The translations under genes were made by a program, and so were the position numbers. DNA of 64,000 nucleotides, from NCBI RefSeq assembly GCF_009834125.1, contig NZ_CP047146.1, positions 3,775,501-3,839,500 on the forward strand. The letters run 5' to 3'. Origin of the DNA: Streptomyces sp. GS7 (GTDB taxonomy: Bacteria > Actinomycetota > Actinomycetes > Streptomycetales > Streptomycetaceae). The notes beneath the pieces were generated by a model. It had not been told where the DNA came from and did not search any database. It saw nothing but the letters and a program-made list of their open reading frames with translations. Below, piece by piece: positions 16,238 to 26,249 of the stretch; the stretch's first letter is position 1, and every line of letters begins with the position of its first letter.

Positions 16238-16688
16238 CGGCCTTGTCCAGGGCGCTCTGCAGCGACCGGATGTAGCCGGCGCTGGTGTAACTGGCTCCGG
16301 ACACCGCGTCGATGGCGGCACCGTGTGCGCTCAGCGCCTCCTGCGTCAGGCGCGGCAGGGCGTAGGCGGCGATCTCCTGGTCACGGCCGTTGTCGGACGG
16401 GGCCTGCAGCACCTTGACGGCGGTCAGCCGGCCCACGTTGACGGTGGCGGCGACCTGCACGGTGCCGTAGCGGGTGTCGACCGGGGCGCCGGTGAAGGTG
16501 CCGCTGGCCGGGTGCTTGCCGCCGGCCGGGTGGCTGCTCTGTGTCGGACGGCCGGTGGGCGCCGGGGACGGCGCGCTGCCCCCCTGGGCCAGGTCGCCGG
16601 TCAGGCCGGCGGGCTGGTGCGGCTTGAGGGAGAGCAGCAGGACGACCAGTGCGCTGGTCGACGCTGCGGTCAGAACGGCTCGGCGCAC
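16230..16688 (-). CDS. Secreted FMN-binding domain protein, ApbE substrate
   Basis: 152 residues from GTG 16688, with GAAGGAG five bases upstream of it. A signal/anchor segment (RRAVLTAASTSALVVLLLSL) leads to a Pro/Ser/Gly-rich linker (about 30-70) and an FMN-binding domain (about 75-150) containing GTVQVAATVNVGRLTAVKVL and the flavinylation motif D-A-V-S-G-A-S followed by YTS near residue 132. FMN is expected to be linked to the Ser/Thr of that motif outside the membrane. It lies between a ferric-reductase-like gene and apbE, which points to electron transfer from cytoplasmic NAD(P)H across the membrane to this flavoprotein. Confidence 0.88.
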   Translation of the reverse strand: MRRAVLTAASTSALVVLLLSLKPHQPAGLTGDLAQGGSAPSPAPTGRPTQSSHPAGGKHPASGTFTGAPVDTRYGTVQVAATVNVGRLTAVKVLQAPSDNGRDQEIAAYALPRLTQEALSAHGAAIDAVSGASYTSAGYIRSLQSALDKAGA

Positions 16689-16698
16689 AGTGGCTCCT

Positions 16699-18060
16699 TC
16701 AGAACGCGAACGACTCGTGGTGGATGCGGTGTTGGGGCACACCGGCCCCGCGCAGGGCCCGTCGGGCAGCGCTGGTCATGCCGGGCGGACCGCACAGGTA
16801 CACCTCGTGTGCGGCCAGGTCGGGGATCACGGACTTGAGTGCGCGGGCGGTGAGCGGCGCGGAGTACGCGACCGGTTCGTCGACGAAGTAGTGGACGGCC
16901 GTGCCGCGAGCGGCGGCGATCGCATCGAGCTCGGCACGCAGGGCGAGGTCTTCCGGGCGCCGTGCCCGGTAGATGAGCGTGACCTCGCCGGGGAGGGTTT
17001 CGAAGAGCGTACGCAGCGGGGTGATGCCCACGCCGCCGCCGAGCAGCAGCACCTTCGCCGACCGGCGCCGCGCCTCGGTGAACGCGCCGTAGGGGCCTTC
17101 GGCCCACACCCGGGTGCCGGGCCGCAGCCGGGCCAGGGCCGCGCTGTGCCCGCCGGCCTCCTTGACCGTGATGCGCAGCTGGTGGGGGAGCGGCGGTGCG
17201 GAGAGCGAGTAGGGGTTGGCGGTCCACCACAGGCCCGGTGCCAGGAACCGCCAGCGGAAGAACTGGCCCGGCCGGGCGCCGAGTTCGGCCAGTCGCTCCC
17301 CGGTGAGGAGTATCGACACCACGCCCGGAGCCTCCGGGCGGACCTCGGTCACCCGGAGCCGGTGGCGCCGGGCCCGTCGTACCGGTACCACGAAGCGATA
17401 CCAGACGATCAGCGCCGCCACCGCCCCGTACAGGGCGTACCAGCCGAGCTGGGCGGGCCGCCGGCCCACGAAGTCGGCGCCGTTGGAGAGCTGGTGGCCG
17501 AAGGCGAGGAAGATGGCCAGGTAGGTGGCGAAGTGGAGGTAGTGCCAGGTTTCGTAGCTCATCCGTCGGCGGGCGGCGCGCGCCGAGACGACACCGGTGA
17601 CGATCAGCAGCAGGAAGCCCGCGGTGGCCTTGAGCATGTCCGGGTAGTCGAAGACGAGGGTGGCCGTCTCGTGCAGAACACCGCCCCGCGCGGTGAGGGT
17701 GTAGCCCCAGGTGATCAGCAGGGCGTGGGCCAGCACCAGCGAGATGGTGTAGCGCCCGGCCATGGCGTGCCAGCGCGCGAGGCGGTCGGTGCCCAGGGTG
17801 TGGTCGAGCAGCGGAACGCGGGCCATCAGCGCGACGAGCACCGCGCAGGCGTAGCCGGCCAGCAGTCCGGTGATCCGGCCGGCGCCGGTGAGCCAGCCCG
17901 CCGGACCCACCACGGACGCCGTGCCCGTCCACCACAGGGCCAGGACACCGACGGCACCGGCCCAGACGGCGCCCTGGGCCAGCAGCGGAGCCAGGGGCGG
18001 CAGCCGGCGGGGCGGGGCGCTGCCGGGGGCATCGCTGCGGGTGTGCGAGATGGTGCTCAT
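16699..18060 (-). CDS. Ferric-reductase-like transmembrane flavocytochrome with NAD(P)H domain
   Basis: 453 residues. Six hydrophobic segments at about 20-215 carry paired histidines for heme (RWHAMAGRYTISLVLAHALL and TWHYLHFATYLAIFLAFGHQL, given in pieces). A ferredoxin-reductase-type domain follows: FAD-binding NPYSLSAPP, NAD(P)H-binding LLLGGGVGITPLRTLFE and YLCGPPGMTSAARRAL near the C-terminus. Electrons should flow from NAD(P)H via FAD and heme to the outer face. It is the first gene of the operon with the FMN-binding protein (10-base gap) and apbE. ATG 18060 is preceded by GGGAGG. Confidence 0.88.
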   Translation of the reverse strand: MSTISHTRSDAPGSAPPRRLPPLAPLLAQGAVWAGAVGVLALWWTGTASVVGPAGWLTGAGRITGLLAGYACAVLVALMARVPLLDHTLGTDRLARWHAMAGRYTISLVLAHALLITWGYTLTARGGVLHETATLVFDYPDMLKATAGFLLLIVTGVVSARAARRRMSYETWHYLHFATYLAIFLAFGHQLSNGADFVGRRPAQLGWYALYGAVAALIVWYRFVVPVRRARRHRLRVTEVRPEAPGVVSILLTGERLAELGARPGQFFRWRFLAPGLWWTANPYSLSAPPLPHQLRITVKEAGGHSAALARLRPGTRVWAEGPYGAFTEARRRSAKVLLLGGGVGITPLRTLFETLPGEVTLIYRARRPEDLALRAELDAIAAARGTAVHYFVDEPVAYSAPLTARALKSVIPDLAAHEVYLCGPPGMTSAARRALRGAGVPQHRIHHESFAF

Positions 18061-18205
18061 GGGACCTCCCTTCCGTGGTCCGCGCCAGCGTCGCAGCGCA
18101 ACTTCTGAAGATCCTCTGAGCGGCGCCCCCACCACGGGATTCACAGGAAACTGAGAGCCGGCTCATACCCGCGCACCCCCCTGGACAGGGGATGCTGGAG
18201 GCACC

Positions 18206-18936
18206 ATGCACTTGCACCGCACCCCTGCCCCGCTGCACAGCGCCGACGGCTCGCCGCTGCGCGTCCTGGTGATCGACGACGAGCCGGACGTCACCGAGGT
18301 GCTCTCCGGCGCCCTGGCGGGCGAGGGCTGGGAGGTCCGCAGCGCCGCCGACGGCGCCTCCGCGCTCACGGTGGCCAGGACCTTCCACCCGCACGCCGTC
18401 GTCCTGGACTGGATGCTGCCCGACATCGACGGCCTCCAGGTACTGCACCTGCTGCGCAAGGAGTTGAAGACGGTCTGTGTCCTTTTCCTCACCGCGCGTG
18501 ACGCCGTCGAGGACCGGATCGCCGGCATCACCGCGGGCGGCGACGACTATGTGACCAAGCCGTTCAGCCTGGAGGAAGTGCTGGCACGGCTGCGCGGTCT
18601 GCTGCGCCGGGCCGGGATGGCACACGAGCCGCACGGCGACCAGCTGGTCGTCGGGGACCTCGTCATGGACGAGGAGGCCAGGGAGGTCGTCCGGGGCGGT
18701 GAACTGATCGAGCTGTCCCGCACCGAGTTCGAGCTGCTCCGGTTCCTGATGCGCAACCCCCGGCGGGTGCTGTCCAAGGCGCAGATCCTCGACCGGGTCT
18801 GGTCCTACGACTTCGGCGGCCGGGCACACGTCGTCGAGCTGTACATCAGCTATCTGCGCAAGAAGATCGACGCCGGCCGGACCCCGATGATCCACACGGT
18901 CCGCGGCGTCGGATACGTCCTCAAGCCGGAGCCCGC

Positions 18937-18940
<4 letters not shown>
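18206..18940 (+). CDS. OmpR/PhoB-family response regulator
   Basis: 244 residues. Receiver domain with acidic pair DDE (24-26), phospho-acceptor D68 (VVLDWMLPDIDG), T in LFLTARD and K in DDYVTKPFSLEEVLARL. The C-terminal winged helix (about 145-240) has LSRTEFELLRFLMRNPRRVL, the recognition helix VVELYISYLRKKID and the closing TVRGVGYVL. It is phosphorylated by the kinase encoded next. Divergent from the electron-transfer operon 145 bases away, which it may regulate. ATG 18206 used. Confidence 0.92.
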
Positions 18941-20385
<1,445 letters not shown>

Positions 20386-20656
20386 CCCGCGGTATCGCCC
20401 CGGCCCTCCGCACTCCCCCCGGGCCCGCTGCCACCCTTCCGATACCGCACATATCATGACGGTGCGGACGAAGCGCAGACGTGCGTCCTTCCCGCGACCG
20501 AGCAGTCGACGGGCCGGAAACGACCCGACGGCCGACCGGGACCGCCGGCATACCGGGACCACCAACGGCTCCGCCGAGGGCCGCCCGGCCCTACCTGCGG
20601 GCAACCGGACGCGACAGGCTCGTACGCACTGAACCGTCGAGAAGGGACTGGACCGC
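20386..20656. other. Intergenic region upstream of the CBS-BON gene
   Basis: About 270 bases with no supported gene. It separates the kinase stop from the CBS-BON gene and must hold that gene's promoter; no clear box or terminator is evident by eye. Confidence 0.35.
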
Positions 20657-21271
20657 ATGCGGCATCGCAGCGTCGCCGATCTGATGACCCCCAACGCCGT
20701 CGTCGCCCAGCGGGGCACCCCGTTCCGGGAGATCGCGCGTCTGCTCCATGAGTACGACATCAGCGCGGTTCCGGTCATCGACGAGGACGAGCGGCCGGTG
20801 GGAGTCGTCTCCGAGGCCGATCTGCTGCGCCGGCCGTCCGAGGAGCGGGGACGCACCACCGCCGGTGCGATCATGACGAGCCCTGCCGTGGTGGCGCGGC
20901 CCGAGTGGAGCGCCGTGCGGGCAGCCAGGACGATGGAGGAGAAGCGGGTCAAGCGGCTGCCGGTGGTCGACGAATCCGGCCGGCTCATCGGCGTGATCAG
21001 CCGCCGCGACCTCGTCCAGCTCTTCCTGCGGCGGGACCGCGCGATCCAGGAAGAGATCCTGGAGGACGTACTGACCCGCACACTGGGCGTCGCCCCCTCC
21101 GCCGTCACGGTCGACGTCGCCGAGGGCACGGTGACGCTCAGCGGCGCCCTGGAGCGCAGGAGCCTGGTCCCCGTCGCGGTGCGCCTGTGCGAGAGCGTCG
21201 ACGGTGTGGTCGAGGTGATCAACCGGCTGGACGCCCTGGAGGACGACATGGCCGAACGCGGTGGTGGCTGA
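20657..21271 (+). CDS. CBS-domain pair with C-terminal BON domain
   Basis: 204 residues. Two CBS motifs at about 5-55 and 68-118 (VADLMTPNAVVAQRGTPFRE, YDISAVPVIDEDERPVGVVS; AGAIMTSPAVVARPEWSA, KRLPVVDESGRLIGVISRRD) form a Bateman module for adenine nucleotides. A BON domain at about 133-195 (TLGVAPSAVTVDVAEGTVTL, GVVEVINRLD) may bind phospholipid or other ligands. CBS-BON proteins are frequent in Streptomyces and probably act as energy or stress sensors. It stands alone, with AAGGGA upstream of ATG 20657. Confidence 0.85.
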   Translation: MRHRSVADLMTPNAVVAQRGTPFREIARLLHEYDISAVPVIDEDERPVGVVSEADLLRRPSEERGRTTAGAIMTSPAVVARPEWSAVRAARTMEEKRVKRLPVVDESGRLIGVISRRDLVQLFLRRDRAIQEEILEDVLTRTLGVAPSAVTVDVAEGTVTLSGALERRSLVPVAVRLCESVDGVVEVINRLDALEDDMAERGGG

Positions 21272-21315
21272 CCGGACCGACCGTCAAGCAGGCGGCTCAG
21301 GCGGAACGTTGTGTT

Positions 21316-22557
21316 TCAGCGCCCCGCCCCGGTAGAGGACGCCGGCTGTTCGCCGACTGCAGGAAGGCCGTAGTCCGGCAGAGCGATGTCCCCGGCCTTG
21401 GCGAACTGCGCGGCGAGCAGATTCCGCATCGGCCAGCGCGTCATCGAGCGCATCGACAGGCCCCGCAACCGGATGGCGAGTGCGCTGGAGGGCGCGTATC
21501 CCGCGGCGCCGCCGGGCGGCAACTGCTGGGCCTGGTCGACATAGGGGCGCATGGTCTCGTCGTAGTTTCGCAAGGCGATGCGGTGATCGCCGTCGGCCGA
21601 GGCCAGTTCACCCGCCAGCACGTACGCGCCGACCAGGGCCAGGCTGGTACCGAGGCCGGTGAGCGGCGTGGGGCAGTAGCCGGCGTCGCCGAGCAGCACC
21701 ACCCGGCCGCGGGCCCAGCTGTCGAGGTGCACCTGGCCCATGGAGTCGAAGAAGAAGTCCGACGCGGAGCGCATCGCCCGCAGCAGCCGCGGCACTTCCC
21801 AGCCGGCCCCGGCGAAGCGCCGGGCCAGCATGTCCTGTTGCGCCGCGATGTCGCGGCGGTCGTAGGTGATCGGTGCCGACCGGAAGCTGAGGCCGGCCTT
21901 GATCTCGCCGGCTCGACGGCCGGGCCGCGCCGAGGCGACGAGCCCACCGGGCACGTTGTACATCTGGTACCAGCCGTCGAGCTCCAGCTCCTCGACGGCG
22001 GTGAACCACGCCGTGTAGACGCCCAACGGGCGGACATGGTCCGACTCCGGCCCGAAGGCCAGGGACCGTACGACCGAGTGCAGCCCGTCCGCACCGACGA
22101 CCAGCCCGAACCGGCGTGGGCCGGTCTTCTCGAAGGTGACGGTGACCCCGTCGTCGTCCTGGTCGAGACCGGTGATGGTGTCATCGAAGACGTACTCGGT
22201 CTCCGGCACCGTGGCGTCATAGAGCAGGCGGCCGAGGTCGCCGCGCAGGATCTCGATCTCGGAAACGATTCCCTCGCCGCCGAAGCTGTCCGCCGGCAAC
22301 CGGGCGGTGATGCGGCCGGACGCGTCGACGCATGCCAGGCCGCGCTGGTCGACGCTCAGCGCCCGCGCCTGGTCCATCAGCCCCATGCGCGTGACCACGG
22401 TGCGGCCGGCGCCCCGCAGATCCACGGTCTGGCCACCCGGCCGTGGTTCCGGTGCGCGCTCTACGACCGTGACGGTGAAGCCGGCCCTGCGCAGCCAGTA
22501 CGCCAGCGCGGTGCCGGCGATGCCGGCACCGGAGATGAGTATGTCGGTGTTCCCCAT
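21316..22557 (-). CDS. FAD-dependent monooxygenase (PHBH-type)
   Basis: 413 residues from ATG 22557. Rossmann FAD motif ILISGAGIAGTALAYWLRRA at the N-terminus, the middle DG motif VVGADGLHSVVRSLAFG, and the C-terminal GRVVLLGDAGYCPTPLTGLG with the GD motif that binds the FAD ribityl chain. Enzymes of this class hydroxylate or epoxidise aromatic or polyketide substrates using NAD(P)H and O2; TetX-like drug-modifying enzymes have the same layout. The start is fixed by a promoter directly upstream. The substrate is not evident. A second monooxygenase gene lies upstream on the same strand but is separately transcribed. Confidence 0.85.
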   Translation of the reverse strand: MGNTDILISGAGIAGTALAYWLRRAGFTVTVVERAPEPRPGGQTVDLRGAGRTVVTRMGLMDQARALSVDQRGLACVDASGRITARLPADSFGGEGIVSEIEILRGDLGRLLYDATVPETEYVFDDTITGLDQDDDGVTVTFEKTGPRRFGLVVGADGLHSVVRSLAFGPESDHVRPLGVYTAWFTAVEELELDGWYQMYNVPGGLVASARPGRRAGEIKAGLSFRSAPITYDRRDIAAQQDMLARRFAGAGWEVPRLLRAMRSASDFFFDSMGQVHLDSWARGRVVLLGDAGYCPTPLTGLGTSLALVGAYVLAGELASADGDHRIALRNYDETMRPYVDQAQQLPPGGAAGYAPSSALAIRLRGLSMRSMTRWPMRNLLAAQFAKAGDIALPDYGLPAVGEQPASSTGAGR

Positions 22558-22565
22558 GGGCAGAG

Positions 22566-22594
22566 AATGTACGGCGTAAACGCGTACTAGGCAA
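22566..22594 (-). promoter_or_regulatory. Promoter with internal palindrome for the FAD monooxygenase gene
   Basis: On the minus strand TTGCCT (22594-22589) and TACATT (22571-22566) are separated by 17 bases and resemble -35/-10 boxes. Between and overlapping them GTACG (22569-22573) and CGTAC (22583-22587) form a 5-9-5 inverted repeat, a likely repressor site. The start codon at 22557 follows so closely that the mRNA would have almost no leader. Confidence 0.5.
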
Positions 22595-22882
22595 GCGCAA
22601 ATCCGCTGCTGTGCAGGGGATTTGCTCAGGTGGTGCACTAGTGCCCTGGTGTGGGGAGCGTGCGATGGGCGCACCGTGGACCTGTGGCGCGCTGTGGCGG
22701 CGTGAGACGGGGCAGGCAAGCGGTCAGGCAGTCAGGTGCACTAGTACGGAGAGGGGAAGGGATCGAGGTGGCGGGAGGCTCGCGCGCCGGCCTTGCCCGT
22801 CCCGGACCCGGCCGCCCGGGCCGACCGGGTCCGCGCCCGCGTCGCCGGGATTCCAGGGTCGGCGACGCGGAGCGGTTGCGGT

Positions 22883-24430
22883 TCAGGCCGTGAACCAGCG
22901 CTGGACGGCCGCCCGCAGGTCGGTCAACTCGGCCTGGTCCGGGCGGGGTGAGCCGCAGGCCCAGGCCACGTAGCCGTCGGGGCGGATCAGCAGGCCGGTG
23001 ATGTCGGCCGGGCCGCCGTGTGCGGTGACGAGGTCGATGGCGTCCTGACGTGCCGTCAGGGCTTCTGACAGCGACTGATCCTCGGTCAGATCGACCAGCA
23101 ACGGCCGGGCATTACGGGAGAGTTCAGCCAACCGGACCTTCCCCGTCTCCGTGACCAGCTCCAACTCCGGTGCGAAATAGCCGACTGCGGGGTGGGGATC
23201 GGCGATACCCATCTCATGGCGCACATCGGTGCCCGCGGTGAGGTCGGCGAGGTGCTGGACGACCTCCTTGCGGGTCAGCAGCTCACCGAAGAGTTCACGC
23301 AGGGCGGTGGTGTCGGTCCCCGGTGCGGTGAGCGCGGACTGGGCCTCGGCGTTGAGGACCATGCGGCGGGCGGCCTGGCGGCGCTCGGTGTCGTAGCTGT
23401 CGAGCAGGCCGGGCGGAGCGGTGTCGTGCAGCGCGGCGGCGAGCTTCCATCCCAGGTTGGCGGCGTCCTGCAGGCCGAGGTTCAGCCCGGGGCCGCCGCC
23501 GGAGGCGTAGACGTGGGCGGCGTCGCCGACCAGGAAGACCCGGCGGTCGCGGAACCGGTCGGCGACCCGGGTGTTGCCGCCGGCCAGCCGTCGCAGCACA
23601 TGCGGGCCCGTTCCGTCCGGCGGTCCGAGCGGCAGGTCAACACCCATTACTCGGCGGACACTTGACTCCATTTCGGCCAGGGTCATCGGCTCGTCCGTCG
23701 CGGGCTGGTCCCACTCGGTGGTGCTGACCAGCGGCGGTCGGCCGGGGAATGGCGCGTAGGAGAAGCCGCCCTGCTCGGTGCGGTGGGGCAGGAAGGGCAG
23801 GACCGGCCCGTGGCCGGGAAGGGTGAGGGCGCCGCTGGCGGGGTCGACCCAGTCGGCCGGGACGGTGGCATGGGCGGTGCGGTTGGTGCGGCGGTCGTAG
23901 CTGACACCGGGGAACCCGATCCCGCAGAGCTTGCGGATCACGCTGTGCGCGCCGTCCGCTCCGATCACGTACCGGGCGCGGAGCCGCCGCGCTCCGTCGG
24001 GGCCGGTGACGTCCAGGGTGACGGCGTCCGCGTCCTGGGCGACGGCGCCGACCCGGTGCCCACGCCGCAGGTCGACGCCGAGTGCGCGGGCACGCTCCTC
24101 CAGGACCTCGACGATCCGGTGCTGCGGGGCGGCCAGGGCGAAGACCGGACTGGCATCCAGCAGGCCGAGGTTGAGACCCATGGCCGCGAACATGAAGTAG
24201 GCGGAGTTCGGCTGCGGCGGCTCCGGGCTGCCGCTGAGTGGCTCGTGCAGGCCGCGGTGGTCGGCCAGCCGCACCACCTGGCCGAGCAGGCCGTTGGCCT
24301 TGGGCTCGGTACTGGGCTGCGGTAGCTGCTCCAGCACGATCGGGCGGATGCCGGCCAGGCTCAGTTCGCAGGCCAGCATCAGCCCGTTCGGGCCGCCGCC
24401 CACGATGATCACGTCGGATGTCACGGTCAT
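22883..24430 (-). CDS. FAD-dependent aromatic monooxygenase, rifampicin/polyketide hydroxylase type
   Basis: 515 residues. N-terminal FAD motif VIIVGGGPNGLMLACELSLA, middle VIGADGAHSVIRKLCGIGFP, and RRVFLVGDAAHVYASGGGPG LNLGLQDAANLGWKLAA in the GD motif region (two pieces). The last 110 residues form a thioredoxin-like tail (NARPLLVDLT, LLIRPDGYVAWACG) as in Rox/PgaE/MhpA-type enzymes. Such enzymes hydroxylate bulky aromatics, including antibiotics, so self- or xenobiotic modification is possible. The TetR gene upstream on the same strand is a candidate regulator. Confidence 0.88.
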   Translation of the reverse strand: MTVTSDVIIVGGGPNGLMLACELSLAGIRPIVLEQLPQPSTEPKANGLLGQVVRLADHRGLHEPLSGSPEPPQPNSAYFMFAAMGLNLGLLDASPVFALAAPQHRIVEVLEERARALGVDLRRGHRVGAVAQDADAVTLDVTGPDGARRLRARYVIGADGAHSVIRKLCGIGFPGVSYDRRTNRTAHATVPADWVDPASGALTLPGHGPVLPFLPHRTEQGGFSYAPFPGRPPLVSTTEWDQPATDEPMTLAEMESSVRRVMGVDLPLGPPDGTGPHVLRRLAGGNTRVADRFRDRRVFLVGDAAHVYASGGGPGLNLGLQDAANLGWKLAAALHDTAPPGLLDSYDTERRQAARRMVLNAEAQSALTAPGTDTTALRELFGELLTRKEVVQHLADLTAGTDVRHEMGIADPHPAVGYFAPELELVTETGKVRLAELSRNARPLLVDLTEDQSLSEALTARQDAIDLVTAHGGPADITGLLIRPDGYVAWACGSPRPDQAELTDLRAAVQRWFTA

Positions 24431-24514
24431 GTCTCCTTGGTGCGAACGGGAAAGGGCGGCACCGAAGCGAGCCGGTCGCCGTTCTTCGCCTGGGCCCGAC
24501 CTGCCGGACAGGCG

Positions 24515-25147
24515 CTACGGGACGGGCAGTCCGGCGGCGAGCTGCTCGAAGACCTGGGCCAGGACCGCGCCGAGCGGCGCGGTTTCGTCGGCGCGCAGGC
24601 TGTGTTCGACGGCCACCCCGCTGCCGGCCGCGACCACGGCCGCGACCAGCTTCGGGTAGACGTCGCGTTCGGCGTCGGTGCCGGTGCGTCGCGCGATGGC
24701 CTTGGCCAACTCCTGCTGGGCGGCGGCGTTGGCCTTGACGATCTCACCGGCCAGCGCGGGTTCGGCCAGCATCAGCCGCACCCCCTCGCGCCAACGGTCG
24801 TTCTGTGGCATGGAGTTGCCCGAGGGTGCGAACTGGCCCAGAAGGGCGTGCAGCAGCGCGTCCCAGAGCGGTTCGCCGGCCGGGCGGGTGAGCAGGTCGT
24901 CGGCGACCCGGAGCATCCGCTCCAGGTGACTGGCGGCGATCGCCTCGGCCTTGCCGCCGAAGTAGTTGCGGAACGTGCGGACGGAGACGTTGGCCTCGGC
25001 GGCGATCTGATCAACCGTCACATCGGCCCAGCCGCGCAGGACGCAGAGCCGGATCGCCGCCTGGCTCAGTGCGACCCGGGTCTCCCGTTTCTTGCGCTCG
25101 CGGAGTCCGGGCTGCTCGGTCGCGCGGGCCTCGTCTTCAGGTGCCAT
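24515..25147 (-). CDS. TetR-family regulator
   Basis: 210 residues. The DNA-binding part at about 18-65 reads RKKRETRVALSQAAIRLCVL, GWADVTVDQIAAEANVSVRT, FRNYFGGKAEAIAA, the standard TetR helix-turn-helix. The C-terminal ligand domain (75-205) is divergent, as usual. Just upstream lies a cluster of GGCAA/TTGCC repeats, including a perfect 9-base inverted repeat, that should be its operator. It is divergent from a methyltransferase gene and upstream of the aromatic monooxygenase; both are candidate targets. Confidence 0.88.
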   Translation of the reverse strand: MAPEDEARATEQPGLRERKKRETRVALSQAAIRLCVLRGWADVTVDQIAAEANVSVRTFRNYFGGKAEAIAASHLERMLRVADDLLTRPAGEPLWDALLHALLGQFAPSGNSMPQNDRWREGVRLMLAEPALAGEIVKANAAAQQELAKAIARRTGTDAERDVYPKLVAAVVAAGSGVAVEHSLRADETAPLGAVLAQVFEQLAAGLPVP

Positions 25148-25164
25148 GCGCGCAGCCTAGAGCG

Positions 25165-25226
25165 AATCTTGCCGAGCTGGCAAGATTGCGCAGATGGCAA
25201 AATTGCCGAGATGGCAAAAATGGCAA
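25165..25226. promoter_or_regulatory. Array of GGCAA/TTGCC operator repeats
   Basis: AATCTTGCC (25165-25173) and GGCAAGATT (25179-25187) form a perfect 9-base inverted repeat with a 5-base spacer. A second TTGCC-N5-GGCAA follows at 25203-25217, another GGCAA stands at 25196-25200 so that GGCAAAATTGCC is palindromic as well, and a further GGCAA is at 25222-25226. The array spans the gap 20-80 bases upstream of the TetR start (25147). Confidence 0.75.
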
Positions 25227-25334
25227 AACCCTTCGGCTCGTGCATCCGCAACTCGGGCCGGGGCCGTGGGTGACGCCGGGCGGTGCGCCGGTCCCCTCTC
25301 CGCGGTCCGTGGATCGCCCTGTTACGTTCGGGCG

Positions 25335-26153
25335 GTGACGGACTATGAAGCGGCCGAGGTGCACGGCAAGGGGTATCTGCTCGACAACCAACAAGCCGAG
25401 GCCGGGGAGCGGTTCGCGGCGTTGGCGGAGTTGTTCGATCCGGGGACGTTCCGACGGCTGCGGGCGTTGGGGATCGCGGACGGGTGGAGCTGCTGGGAGG
25501 TCGGGGCGGGCGGCCCGAGCATCCCCGGGTGGCTGGCCGAGCGGGTCGGGGAGCAGGGCCGGGTGCTGGCCACCGATCTCGATACCTCGTGGATGCCGCG
25601 GGCCGGGGCGCCGTACGAGGTGGTACGGCACGACGTGGCCGCCGACGAGCCGCCGCAGGGGCCGTTCGACCTCGTGCACGCGCGGCTCGTCCTGGTGCAC
25701 GTGCCGCAGCGCGAGGCCGCGCTGCGAGCCATGGTGCGGGCTCTGCGGCCCGGTGGGTGGCTGCTGGTGGAGGATGCCGACCCGGCGCTGCAGCCGCTGG
25801 CCTGCCCCGATGAGTACGGCCCCGAGCAGGAGCTCGCCAACCGGATCCGGCGCGGCTTTCGAACGCTGCTCGCGGACCGGGGCGCGCAACTCGCCTTCGG
25901 GCGCACGCTCCCCAGGCTGCTGCGTGCGGCGGGCCTGGCCGATGTCGAGGCGGACGCGTACTTCCCGATCACGTCTCCGGCCGGGAGCGTGCTGGAGGCC
26001 GCGACCGTGCGGCAGATCCGCGACCGGCTGATCGAGAGCGGACTGGCGACCGGCGAGGAGATCGAGGAGCATCTGGCGAACATCGGGTCCGGGCGCCTCG
26101 ACACCGCGACGGCGCCGTTGATCTCCGCCTGGGGGCGGAAGCCGCTGGACTAG
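25335..26153 (+). CDS. Class I SAM-dependent methyltransferase
   Basis: 272 residues from GTG 25335. YLLDNQQAEAGERFAALAEL, then motif I CWEVGAGGPSIPGWLAER, acidic motif LATDLDTSWM, VRHDVAADEPPQGPFDLVHA and LVHVPQREAALRAMVRALRP, GGWLLVEDADP. This is the Methyltransf_25/UbiE-like layout; the usual GxGxG is degenerate (GAGGPSI). The whole domain order resembles the minus-strand methyltransferase at 31333-32154, so the two are probably paralogues. It is divergent from the TetR gene, whose operator array it shares. Acceptor unknown. Confidence 0.82.
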   Translation: MTDYEAAEVHGKGYLLDNQQAEAGERFAALAELFDPGTFRRLRALGIADGWSCWEVGAGGPSIPGWLAERVGEQGRVLATDLDTSWMPRAGAPYEVVRHDVAADEPPQGPFDLVHARLVLVHVPQREAALRAMVRALRPGGWLLVEDADPALQPLACPDEYGPEQELANRIRRGFRTLLADRGAQLAFGRTLPRLLRAAGLADVEADAYFPITSPAGSVLEAATVRQIRDRLIESGLATGEEIEEHLANIGSGRLDTATAPLISAWGRKPLD

Positions 26154-26180
26154 GGCCTGTGGGATATCCCGCCCGGGGGC

Positions 26181-26240
26181 CGCGGCTTCGGTTCTGGCTT
26201 CGGTTTGTGGCTTTGGCTTTGGCTTCGGTTTTGGCTTCCG
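26181..26240 (+). repeat. Degenerate GGCTT(C/T)GG repeat tract
   Basis: From about 26181 to 26240 the sequence is built from variants of GGCTTCGGTTTTG (at least six units with C/T changes). It sits between the convergent methyltransferase and cupin genes, ending just before the cupin stop. No clean hairpin. Confidence 0.65.
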
Positions 26241-26249
26241 CACGGTGGA

